A stretch of DNA of 64,000 nucleotides from Paracyclopina nana (Eukaryota > Arthropoda > Copepoda > Cyclopoida > Cyclopettidae), in the NCBI GenBank assembly GCA_019096065.1, contig JAGUCH010000005.1, positions 6,634,001 through 6,698,000 of the forward strand. The letters run 5' to 3'. The notes beneath the pieces were generated by a model. It was not told where the DNA came from. It was given only the letters and a program-made list of their open reading frames with translations, and did no database searches. Shown here in pieces: positions 1 through 11,419 of this stretch. Every line of letters starts with the position of its first letter. Within the stretch, counting starts at the first letter, position 1. Position numbers and translations under genes: made by a program.

Positions 1-3000
1 TGCTGAGCAGCCTGCCTATGGTATGGTATGTAAAAGCGGCCAAAAGTGAGCACGTTTCCAAACTTTTAAAACGATTTGGCAAGTGTTATTGAAGAACTTG
101 AGAGTCGACATCATTTGCATATATAGCCCAAGTCTGGCTGGCTGATTTTTCCAACATCTGTCTTTGAAGGGTGGGTCAGACATTCTAGATGGACGTTCTC
201 CACAGAGAGTGGCTAATATTATGTATTCTGGAAGCAACCTCATGATCAAAACCCCATGAGAAAGTAGGCTGCTAAAAACTCGTTGATTTAGTATATTGAT
301 ACATCTATGTTAATGCTAATCGATTTCTTTCAGGCAGCTTAAAAAGATTATCTTAGTATGCCCCTCTCCGTAGGCATGAATGATGTAGACAGTTGTGCTA
401 TTTACTCAGACTGACTGAGCAATGTCCACAAAGTGAACCACCATCGTCGATAATCTGTGAATCGGTGAAGTCAACCAAGTGCAAAAAGCTGCTGCAATCA
501 AAGCTTGTGTGCACGAAGGATGTTTTGGCAAACGGAATTGCAGCGGCAGAATTATTATATTGACTATTGTGACAATAAGGAAAAAAAGCCAATTTCCCAT
601 GTGAAATAGACACTTTTCAGAAAGTAGTTGAAGCGGAACGAAACCGCTGACTTTCCTCCACGAAAGCCACCCCTTTCACATCGCTTGTGTGTAAGCAACC
701 CTGTTAGAAAAACATTCAGACCAAAATGCAGGAAGTCATGCAGAATCTGGTTTACACAAAGAAGAAGATGATATGGCACGCATAAAAATTGCAAAAGGCA
801 TGAATTATCAACAGCGGCTTGCAGTGCATTTATTGTTTCACCATGGAAGTGGAAGTGGGGTGAAAGCCGAGCCTAAAAGCATATTACGGCAGGATATTCT
901 AACCCAAGGTCAATGTCCACCACCATTATCAAGAGCATTATTATACTACATCGGGCCAGCGCCAAATTTGCTAAGAGCCAAAGGAAGTGAAATTCGAGGC
1001 TGTGGCTGTTGTCAATTATCCTGCACACAATGCAACGAAGATACAGTTATCGCATCCAGCACAGAATACAGTATTTGCAGGGGGCCCTAAAACCAGCAGC
1101 TGGCTAAAGCAGCTGAGATGAGTTGGAAAAAGTGAAACTTATTTGCATTTCCACTGAATTCACCATGGTTGGTTGTCATCCGGCTGCTCTCAGTAGCAGC
1201 TAGTAGTATAACTTTGGAAAATTGGCTCTAAGCCTTTCTTTCATTGTGCATATGGCTCCGTTTTCAAGAGCTCATTTCGCATTTGCATCTGGGAAAAGTT
1301 CATCATTTATTTGCCCACCAACACCTTTACTGCATACTTTGTATGTATGGTGGTGCAAGGTAAATAAGGCAGCACAAAAAGAGCTTAAACTGAAAGCTCA
1401 AGTTTGCTGCGAAAAATTGCGCTCACACCGGTCGAGTGTTTAAACCCAACGAATTGGGTCAAGGGACTGCTTTCTAATGTGTACCGCCTTTTTTCTGGTC
1501 TGCAAATCTCAAGTTTGGCAAACTTATCAAACGATTGCTAACATGTCGTTGGTGTCCAGTGATTTTAAAAGTTTAGGCAGGAAACCGGCTACATACTCAG
1601 CCTTGCATCGAAAACTGGAGCGTAAGAATTGTCCTCAGTCAGCTTTTCTTCTGTTTTGAGCCCCTTAATTCTGTGCAGCCTTGAGCAGCTGCCTCAATTG
1701 AGAGATATGAGCTAGGGGTTAGTTAATTCACTACAACTGCTTTGAATGAAGACAGCTTGCCTCTATGGCCCTCATTCTACTTTTACAGCAAACATGCTTC
1801 TTACACTTCCTTGGCCAGGAAATCCTCACTCAGATGCAGGAAAAAAGTTGATAGGTAAAATGTCAGCAGCTCCAAAGCTGCTGCTACTCTCTGGGATGAC
1901 TTATGGATGTAGCTGAAGAAGAACTAGCTCATTTCCCAACTTTTTTAAAGGGGCCCCAAAATGGCCTCTGGCCGTATACCAAAACGACTATAAATACAGC
2001 CCTTTTAAAAAGCCTATTATGCAGCTCATAAGGCTTCACTGAGTAAGTGTGTTGCTACGTTTTAAAATGCTGTGGATTTAAGTGAAGCATGCGCTGTGCC
2101 ATATTGTGCTAATGAGTGGAGGAAAGCAGTGAAAAATGGCTTCGAAGGCAAAAGTGAAATGCTAATAATGCTCTCTCTCTCTCGGTTGAATTCGTTGCGG
2201 AACTTGCGTAGAGGATATCATTAAGGTGTCTTTATTGATGAGTCGAGGAAGTATTCTAGAGAAAAATTGCTGGTCGTTTGTTACACACCACAGTGGGGAG
2301 ATCATCAAGAGAAGGAAAGCAAGTAGACATGAAATAGGATTTGATTTCAGTTCTTAAAAAAGGGAAGCAAGGAAGGGCTTTAAAGACGGGCGAGTTCCCC
2401 ACAGTGAGAACTAATGTTGGCACAGTTCATGAAAACGATGAGCAGATTCCACCGAAAGTCATGTTTCATCCCGTGCAACGAAATGTAACAAAAAAAGTCA
2501 GCTACGAGGGGTGGCAAAGCAGGTCGGAGTTGACTTAGTAATTTGATTCATTTGAGTCTTTGATGCAAGGTCATGATCATTTGAATCCTTTGGCGAATCA
2601 TTTGTCTGGATCAGGATCTTCTTCCCTCTCCTCCTGTCCAAGGAAGATGATCCCAATTTCTTGTCGTGGAGCTCATACATGAAACATGACATCATCCTGT
2701 GTCTCCACGGGAGACGATTTATTTTGTCCACTTCGATCGCTGCAATAATAATGTTTATACTTTTTCACTCTTCTCCTCCGAAGAAAGGCTTATTTTTTCC
2801 TCTTGGCTTGGAGACAAATCTGATAGGCACTTACAATCTTCCTCAAGACATTTCCCTTTTGTGTCTCAGCTACACAGAGCTTGGAAATAAAAAGCTCTCT
2901 TTTTTTCGTCAAATGAAGGCTGCGGCGATTTGCTAAAAAAATGAAGAATCCAGATGTTCACGGTGACCTCGAGAAAGCAAAAGGGAGAATGGGAAGTGCC

Positions 3001-4280
3001 CCATGGTGGCTAGCCCAGCCAAGCACAATGGGATAAAAGACACCATAGTATCAATTACTTTTTTCGCTTCCAATCCACCTTCCAGTATAGCTCCTTTTTG
3101 CTTGATGACAGGAAAAAAGCCAGAATACTTCTCTAGCTTTTTTAACCATAGCAATCCAGGCCACAAATCAGCTGCCAATGTTTTTATAAAGCTCGTCCTC
3201 ACATTCATTTATTAGCAGCAAAGCTGCTTTTTCAACAATTTACAGTAATAATGGATATAACCATATTTGATGCCAAATCAGCTCAGTGTAGTAGATGAGC
3301 CTCAATAAAGAGGCACAGCTTGGCTTGAAACTACTTTGCTCACGTTTTTGCGAACCCACTTGAGTCGTAAAATTCTTTACCTCCTTTTGCAAACTAAGTT
3401 TTTTGATGTCCTTTCAGATCAATATCCGGGATAAAGTTGCCAAATCTCAGCGTTTCAACAGATTTGCGTGTTTTGCCCACATTTCTCAAGGTTGTGACCG
3501 ATTTTCGTCAGAAGTTTTGGTGCAAAGTGCTGACTCATCATGATGAAGAGATGAAAAAGTCATGAATTTAAAATCAAGCTCTGAAAATTATGACTTTTGA
3601 ACGCCAGCAGTAATTAACGCTAATTTTGTATAATGGATGCTTGATTTTACCAAGTTGCGCTCATCTCGTTCAGTTTGTCTGCGTCAGCTGACGCTGGGCA
3701 GTTGTAAAAGAAGGAGAGGTCAAGGGAGAGGTGTGTTAAATCACGCATTCGTATGTGATTCTTTTGTCTGCTGACAAATGTGTGTTTTTGCGAATCGGAA
3801 GCTGCTGCATCTCCAATTGCATCAATAGTAGTAGTAGAAGAAATAAAAAAATGTAGTGAGGTGAAAAGAAAACGATAAATCGCGTACGTCGGCCGAGCTC
3901 ACGCCCAAGTGAAAAGTAAGTTCCTTCACATGATAAGTTGACGTCAGCCACGATGAGGCCTTTTCCCCAGATTTCCTCGGCAAGTAATTTTTAAGATTAA
4001 AAATTGTACTTCTTTGGCGTGATGAAGGACGACGAGAGGTTGTCTGTGGAAGCAAAAGAGAAAGGCGTGCGTACGGTGCGCGGCGAATGGCGCCTCAGCC
4101 ATCCGTTTGTTTTTGCACGCTTAGCAACGCGGAGCGTTATTCTTCTGCCAGACTCGGACTTGCCAAGACGTAAAATTATTGCCAAATTTAAGATGAGCCT
4201 TTTCCCGGCTGCCTCCACTTTCTTCTCGGCTCGACTGAGGTAGAGTATTTTTAAAAAGCAACGTTGATCCCTTGATTAAG
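1..4280. other. Intergenic stretch upstream of PVF, no gene seen
   Basis: The open frames here are short, lack good splice context and look like chance. A palindrome GCGTCAGCTGACGC lies near 3684-3697, about 650 bases upstream of the PVF start, and a short CT run lies near 2170. I see no RNA gene. The DNA is AT-rich, in contrast to the GC-rich PVF exons that follow. Confidence 0.5.
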
Positions 4281-4288
4281 TATATAAT
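4281..4288 (+). promoter_or_regulatory. TATA box of PVF
   Basis: TATATAAT lies 53 bases upstream of the PVF ATG at 4334, the same spacing seen for three other genes in this window. A pyrimidine run ending in CCAG (4291-4298) could instead be a splice acceptor for a 5' UTR exon, so the promoter call is not exclusive. Confidence 0.45.
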
Positions 4289-4333
4289 CATTTTCCAGGA
4301 TTTCGTAGTGTCATGTGAGAATAGGTTTGAGAA

Positions 4334-7300
4334 ATGCTCTCTGGCAGCAGAACAATGGCGGGTGGTGCCAATCCGAAGATGCTGTTCAGCACTTTGCTTT
4401 TGGTGCTGATTTTGCCCCCTGGGTGGCTGAGTGACGCGGTCGGGGTGGAGCCGCCCTCGGCCTCGAACTCGATGTCGCTGACCTCGAGCCTCCTGCAGAC
4501 GCTGTCCGACCACGACTACGACCACGACCACCCCGGCGAGCTGCTGCTGAGCTCGGAGGAGGTGAACAGCAAGTACAGGCCGGAGGAGTGCAGGGTGAAG
4601 AACCTGAAGCAGCAGCAGAAGATGAGCATGGCCAAGCTGGACGCGCACCGCTGCCTCATCCGTGATGTGGTCGTGCAAGTGCCGGTCCCGGACACGCTCA
4701 TCGCCACCTATGTCCACCCCAGTCACGTCGTCGTGCCACGATGCACAGGTAGGCCGCAATTTTTATGTTGCCGCCCTGATTCAGGAACAGGGAAGCATCA
4801 TTTTGGTCCTGCAAATGCACTACGGCTGTATTTATGTCTTAAGAGTTAGTCGAGCGCAGCAGGATGAAACAGCCCTAATCTAAGGCAAGGAAGTGGCTTG
4901 GCTTTCTGAAAACAAGCAAGGTCAAGTCTTGCTTTTATAAGCCGACTGGGTATGTTAGAGCAAAAAATGAAACCCAAAAGTAACAGTACGTTCGTGTGGG
5001 AAAATGGTAATGCGTTGCCTTTGAGGCACATCTGTCAAGGTTGTGGCCATCACAGCAGTACGCAAGGCTGTGATTTGCTGCTGCTGTCAGAAAACGAGTA
5101 TCTCAATACTCACGCATCTCACGTAGCATGCAAATAACAATGTGACGATGACAGATACACACTCAACCACCATGCTGCATTATTACCACACACCCACTAA
5201 ACCCATTATTTTGTCTTAGTTTTCAAGAACCAGTGAATGTACCTTTACAGAAGTGTGTCATTCTGGGGGCAGCAAATGCTGCATTGGATTTGATATTCTC
5301 TCTCTGTTGACGAATGAAAGGTGGATGAGAACCAGCCTGCATGACAGGACAAGTTAGCGCGGCGGCCATTTTGGCAACTTTTGCCCATGGCTTCTGCGGC
5401 ATTTATTACAGCATAACTCAGATTAAGTGCCGCCCGCTTGCCCACTCTCTAATGTAGTCTAATCTAAATAAATGAAGATGAACATCTCTATTATTTCCTG
5501 GATTATGCAGGCCATCATAAAAATTATCTGGCTTTTTTCAGCGCTTGAATGCTTTGCCAATACGTTCAAAACTGCTTTAACATGATCATTGTTGTGTGCC
5601 AACAACCCGCAAAAATTGCGTATACATGAACGCGGCCTATATAAAGTAGCTGTGGTAGTAAAGTAGCTTTATGATTATGAGGATCTTTGCTTAAACCTTG
5701 CGAATTATGCAAGCCCAAATCCCCAACTTGGATAAACATGAATTGTGAGTGGAAACTTTGACGAAACTTCAATTGGTCACCCACGATAGATTTTGAAATG
5801 GCCGTGAACTTGCCGAGTTATTATGAAGCATTTGGCAAAGAAGGAGGCTAGGAAATCCAATTATGTAGATCCAACCTCAGGGGCTTTTTACCCCGAAAAT
5901 CAATCGTAGTCATCGAAAATCCTCATTCCTTCACGGGTGGAGAAGGGATTTGATTTTTTTTCACTGTCTAGACATTATGGCAATAACAAAAGGAGTTTAT
6001 GGTGCGTTTCAAACGGTTATTAGTGTAGTTGTTGTTGGCTGAGAAAACAAGTTATCACCCCTTCATTTTCACAAATAGAGTCGAGCCAAGTTTTTTGCTC
6101 GAGCTCCCTTTTTTGGGTAGGTCATGATGCCATTGCATCGTCTTTCGAGGTCAAAAAGTGTGACAGAACGTCATTTGTTCTCGTTACCCAACTTTCTTGT
6201 AGAACAGCTTTGCTTTTGTCTGCCATAACTCAGAATTGTAGCCGAATTTCGCAAAAGTTGCTGCTGAAAAAGTGTATTTAAAAAAGAAGAGAAAAAAAGC
6301 CTCTTCCCAGCTCAGTTCGTAGCCGACCCAATTCAATTTATTCTGCATGCAAGATAAAAGCCACATTTCCTATTTTGCATGGCTATCTTCAGGCATTTTT
6401 TCACCCTCGCATACATACGTACTATAAATTTAAGGCCCTTTTTGGTGCGAGCCCAATTAAGAAGGTGGATAATTGCATCTTTTCTATGATGCAGTACAAA
6501 CTGTCCGAATGGAAGTATTTGTTCTGAGAGTAGCCGCAAAAAAGATGGCTGACATGGAAGCTGCAATGTCAACAATGCAATGCTGTAGGAGAGAAAAAGC
6601 AATCTGAGCATACAAGCCTTTGAAAGCCTGGTAAAAGGAGGGTTTTTTTCGCTTATAATAATTATATGAGAGCCAGTTGGGGAAGGGACATCATCGCGGC
6701 GTCTACTCATAGGAAGTTTGCATATAAAAGTTGAGAGGTAGAAGCAAAATTGCAAACTTTTCACTTTGGGGACAGAGGAATGTGAAACATTAGCTGCTGC
6801 TGTATTCTTCTGTATTCAGAATACAGCCAATCGGTGAAGTAGCTAGTGTGGAGCAGTGGAAAGCATCTTTTCCACCAAAGTCCCATTTCCCCTATTAGTT
6901 CTACTGCGTTGATTTTTACCCCCGCATGGAGCCAAAAAAGTGGGTAGGGGGGAAATAACCACATCATCTTCAGATCATCACATCCACAGCTGAAATTAGT
7001 GTCAAGCGATAAAGGTCTCTTTGGCCTTGAAAGGCAAGTGAGTGTCTTCCTTTGGTGACCATTGACAGCCTGGTGAGTGAATAGGGTGATTCAAAGGTCA
7101 AGTGTTGCCACATCCATAGCCACAAAATGGCCTACATGGAGGATACAGAGAAATACATTTTAGTGGTTGCAGGAAGGGTCAGCGATTCCTTGGATGATCA
7201 TGGTCATCTGTCAAAACGGTGAATGCTGAATGTGTGATGTGCAGTATATGCAGTGACTTGTTTTTTGTATACATTGCTTTCTCTTTACCCAATTTGGGCT

Positions 7301-10300
7301 GGTGGTTGTGGGCATTACAGCAGCGGTTGGTTTGGCAGCACCAGCCATGATTGCAAGACTTGTCTGCTAGAATGAGAAATTGGCCAGTTTTTTGCACCCA
7401 TTTTCTCCTGGCTTCTCTTCACTTCCTCCTTCTCAGCTGGTTTTTTACCCTGCTCAGCAGAACCAAACTTATTGTGGAAGAGGAGAAATTGTGATCATAT
7501 GGCTTGAAATTTTTGTTAAAGCGACTTGTTATTATTGTGGTTCTCCTTCTTCGCAGAAATGTGCAGGAAATTGAGTTTTGTTATCATCTGCATATACCAT
7601 ATACTCAGTTTGCTAGCTCCTTCAAGTATAGTATTTTACCAAAATGCTGCTGCTGCTATGAACGCTGTCAAATGTCTGAATTTATAATCTTGGTCCTCTT
7701 CCCAATTTTGCGGCCAATATGTGGAAAAATGGGGACATTATGCTGGCACATTTAATGAGATATGTTCCATTTTCCTCAGTATGGCATATGTGTGTGTGTT
7801 TGTCAATGAATTGGAAAGATTTGTATGTGTGCCACTTTTGATGCATGATCAACTATAGAATACCGTAATAATGTACTACGACGTCGTAAAAGCGGCTTTC
7901 TAAAAGTTCATTGGGAATGTGGGCGCATGCATCAGGAAACAGCAAGGAGAGATGGAATAAAATCTGTCAAAGGCAAAGTTTTGACAAATGCAGCCATAAA
8001 TCTATCATGCCAAAAGTTGGTACGCAAGAAGAAGAAAAAAAATGTTCATCGAGGCGAAGCCTACGCTCAGACATTGCGTGAAATTCACCGCAAAAGTATT
8101 CACACACATTAAATCAATACATATACACCTCTGAGCTAAGTTGGCTTTTTTGCGAGGACCCCCAAAAAGTTTTTCGAAGAATATAGCAAAGAAATGGCTG
8201 CGCCGCGGGCAGAACACACTTTTGTTAATGGTTTTTATGTGCCCTGGTTGAAGCCTGGAGGCCTTTCCATAATTCCTGACTCTGTTTTCAAAATTAGCCC
8301 CATGCAAAAGTGCGATGATGATGGTGCCTTTTTTAAGCCTGGCTAGCAGAGCAGAAAATTAATTTTTGCCTTTGAAAAAGCCACAAGTGAGTGAGGTCTG
8401 GAAGCAATTTTGTTATCTGGCACTCATCCTAACCTATATCTATTATCTGCTTTGGACTCACTCAGAAGAATCTTATTTTTCTGGGCTGCTCCCCTAGCAG
8501 TTCTCAGCTTGCTCTTCAGCACTAAAGTGTCACACGGCTTTATCAATTCACTTTTGAGAGCTTTCTCCTTATTTGGCCTGGGCTTTCTTGATGATGAAAA
8601 TAAATGCTACAAGCTGAAAGCCATAGTTATGGTCAACGAACTTTGGATGAGCTGCGCTGAGAGTGGCAAAAAGTAGTGTGTCTTAATAGAAGTACAAAAG
8701 TCTTTTTCTGCAGTCTTCAGTCTTTTAAAAAGTTGATGTCACCCAAGTTTTCCTATCTTTTTGGCAAGAGCTTCAGTCACACTTTGACGAATGGTAGCAG
8801 ATCTTTGGGGATCCGTCAACTTATGGACGTCATTCTGCACAAAGTATTGCTTTTCCCTACCCAATGTATTAATGGCTTTTTTTTCAAGTCGTCTAATAGC
8901 TTTATACATTGCTCAAAAGCCTCTCCCGAGTCGCCCCAAAAGTAATTGACCCAAATTGACTTAATGAAGAGATGTCAAAACAAATCAAGGCTTTGTTGTC
9001 AAATGCAGCCTGAAATTAGGCTCTTGGAAGTTATCTGGAATATATTCCATGCATTCTGTCTTTTTAGCATATGCAGGTATTCAAGGCCGCGGCGCGCAAA
9101 TTTGCATGCGAAGGTGGTGAAACAAGGTCAGCAGCAGCAGCACATCCTTTGGCGAAACAATGCCTGTCCAAATTGCTTTCCCTCTCCTGCTTTAATTGTC
9201 GTTTGGTCATCGTTGAAAGAAGAAAGCAATTTTCATCCCCCTCAAGACAGAAAAAGGGGGTTTTGTTTGCCGGAAGGGACGCGAGATCGAAGGGACTTTC
9301 TTGGCCCCATTTCAAGAAATCCGCTTCGCTCAGTGAAGCCACTTTTGAAAAAGCTAATGGTTGTTCAACTTCCTTGAAAAGATCATTGGCATCAACCTGA
9401 CGCACTCAGCCGTGACTGGTGTAGTTCGCCTTGACACAAATGCGGTTAGAGAGTAACACAAATTCATAGCGGGCCAAAAAACGACTGCTGTATGACGGAT
9501 TTTTAAATTATCATCTTCCGGACTTCAAAGGACCAGCAGAGAGAGAGCTTTTGTGGAAAATATTTTGTGGCCCAAAAATTGTCCGCGCAAAAAGTGTATC
9601 CGCCCACTTTTCTTTTTGGAGGCTACTACTGCATGGAAATTCTGACGTTTGCAAAGTTCGCAGCTGTCTCTCTGCACGTCGATGCCGTTTCCTTCGATCG
9701 CGTATTTTGACTTTTTTTTACCATCCAAAACTATCCCCACCAACCGAATCGAGCTTTTACATAGAGCTTATTCGCGGTTAACATTGTTTGGTGGGGACGT
9801 TTTGGCTGCATCAAGATCCTTAGTAATGTCGCAAAATGAAAATGGCTGTCACTTTGCATCTGAGGGTGAGCTCTAAAAACCAAAGGAAGTGAACTGCTTT
9901 TTCTAACAAGCAGAAGAAAATGCTACCAGTGTGGATTTGATGATGTGGAGGCGCAGTTTAGCAAGTGTGACAATAAACGTCAGCGAGAAATGCGGTCGAC
10001 TTGTGCTCAGATTTATTTACATTCTCGGGCCATTTTGAGGTGCTAACCACGCAATTCTAACCTACGTCGCGTCAGCTGCTTTCCTAATATCTTTTATGTA
10101 TGCTCGAGCAGGGGGGTCTCGTAAGTGAGTTCTTGACGCAAGTTTTGCATGCCAAAATCACCAAATCTGTTTGTCTTAGCCTAGGTGGCGCTAGTAGTTC
10201 TTACTACATAGCGCGTGAGCTCAAGTGATGTGTCAGTCATGGAAGCAAGCGGGCTAATCTCACGCGTCTTCAAAAGAGCTCCTAGATAAGTTCTGTATTT

Positions 10301-11365
10301 TTTAAAAAAGTATGCAATTTGGGCACTTTTTGATAATTTAAGGCAGGTTATGGAAATTTTTGGAAGTGAAATCCACAGAATTATATTGAAATTTTGTCTT
10401 GAAGCCTACCACAGCTCAGTCAGACTGTGTGCTATAGTACAGCAGCGACAAGAACTCACCTTATTACTATAGATCATCTTGTGCTCGAGAACGATTTTCG
10501 CGGGCGTAATGCAGTTCTCCGGCCCATCTTATCTGTTTACATCCAGCGCGGGAACGCAAAAATTGTAAATTAAAGCGGATTCGCCTTTTCAGGGCTCTGC
10601 CTGGAGCGGCCGGGGTGCTCGTGCGTGCCCAAAAAGTCGCGCCATATCAAGGTGGACATCGTGGTGGGCATCAACTCCTCCTCGGTGGACCAAATGTGCT
10701 CGAGCTACGAGGTGGAGGAACACCGCGGGCCATGCAGGTGCAAGTGCCTCCTCAAGGCGTGCCACTACAACAAGGACTTGGACCGCGACACCTGCGAGTG
10801 CAGGTGCAAGCCGGAGTTTGCCGCGCTCAAGCGCGAGTGCGCCACCACCGGGCGCGCCACGCGCGCCTGGGACGAGGACACGTGCGCCTGCCGCTGCCGC
10901 CCGCGCGTCTGCGTCGAGGGCCACTACCAGGACGCGCACACCTGTGATTGCAAGCCGGTGGAATCCACCTGCTCGGCGGTGGGGGTGCGCGGGCCCTCGG
11001 ACGATTTGCGCAGCAGCCCGGAGGGCGCGGCCCAGCTCACCGGCGCCTCCAAGTACATCGGGCTGACGTGCATCGCGCTGCTGTCCACGCTCATGCTGGT
11101 CATCGTGTACGTGCTGGTCAGCCGGCGGCGGCTGCACAACGGCCCCTTCACGCACGGCATCTCGACCATCACGCACAACGGCCTCCCGCCGGGCCTGGAC
11201 GCGGGCTCGATCGCCTCGCTGACCGGCACGCTACGCGGCGGCGGGGGTCACCATCACGGCACGCCGGCCACGACGGCCTACACGATCACGATCAACAGCC
11301 AGGCCAACGGCGGCCTCATGGACGAGTCCATTCTGCCGTTGACGGAGGACAAGACCCGGTTCTAG
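4334..11365 (+). CDS. Pvf: PDGF/VEGF-related factor, membrane-anchored, two exons
   Basis: Predicted ligand of a PVR-type receptor tyrosine kinase. Exons are 4334-4748 (GT donor, phase 1) and 10593-11365 (after TTTTCAG). Together they give 395 aa. Residues 16-37 form a signal peptide (in-frame ATGs at 4334, 4355 and 4379). Cys86, Cys107, Cys137, Cys141, Cys147 and Cys149 lie in a PDGF/VEGF cystine-knot core; the motif CTGLC replaces the usual CGGCC and is followed by CSCVP. Residues about 185-260 carry repeated CXCXC units as in VEGF-C/D and silk-type cysteine-rich tails. A hydrophobic segment at about 294-315 followed by RRR predicts a membrane anchor with a cytoplasmic tail ending KTRF. The exons are GC-rich against AT-rich introns. 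The TAG stop (11363-11365) sits in a leaky context with an open extension to 11419. AATAAA candidates lie near 12380 and 12712. The family call is firm; the orthology class within PVFs is not. Confidence 0.9.
4749..10592 (+). other. PVF intron 1 (5.8 kb), no internal gene seen
   Basis: The intron holds only chance open frames and, at its 3' end (10130-10480), one copy of a 351-bp repeat that recurs at 29206-29555. A TATA/CRE-like promoter or nested gene was looked for and not found. Confidence 0.5.
10130..10480. repeat. 351-bp dispersed repeat, copy 1
   Basis: Almost identical to 29206-29555: I see one substitution near the start and one single-base indel near the end. It lies in PVF intron 1, about 110 bases before the exon 2 acceptor. 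No long open frame or poly-A tail is visible. The ends share a loose inverted motif, GTGAGTTCTTG[A/T]CGC, on opposite strands. The family is not recognised. Confidence 0.8.
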
Positions 11366-11419
11366 CAATTAGCCAGCCTCAAGGCCAACTGCGGCGGCAA
11401 CGACTACGACAGCATGTGA
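11363..11419 (+). CDS. Candidate readthrough extension of PVF
   Basis: The PVF TAG is followed directly by CAA TTA, which matches the tobacco mosaic virus-type leaky stop UAG-CAR-YYA exactly. The same frame then stays open for 17 codons (11366-11416) to a TGA at 11417-11419. The extension reads QLASLKANCGGNDYDSM. Its codons are GC-rich at third positions (GCC AGC CTC AAG GCC AAC TGC GGC), like the PVF exon itself and unlike the AT-rich DNA a little further on. This suggests selection on the extension. The alternative is a recent nonsense mutation in a formerly longer protein. Confidence 0.6.

Noticed and set aside
4121-4759. 212-codon minus-strand frame over PVF exon 1
   Set aside because: It is His/Arg/Leu-rich in the way expected of the complement of a GC-rich coding exon; the plus strand has the signal peptide, PDGF-type cysteines and donor site.
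9064-9405. Overlapping open frames of more than 100 codons on both strands
   Set aside because: The frames mirror one another, have no splice sites or family features, and lie within the PVF intron; they look like chance open frames.
10589-11176. 195-codon minus-strand frame over PVF exon 2, and a plus-strand frame at 10948-11607
   Set aside because: Both are shadows of the GC-rich PVF exon; they are Ala/Arg/His/Gly-rich without any domain.
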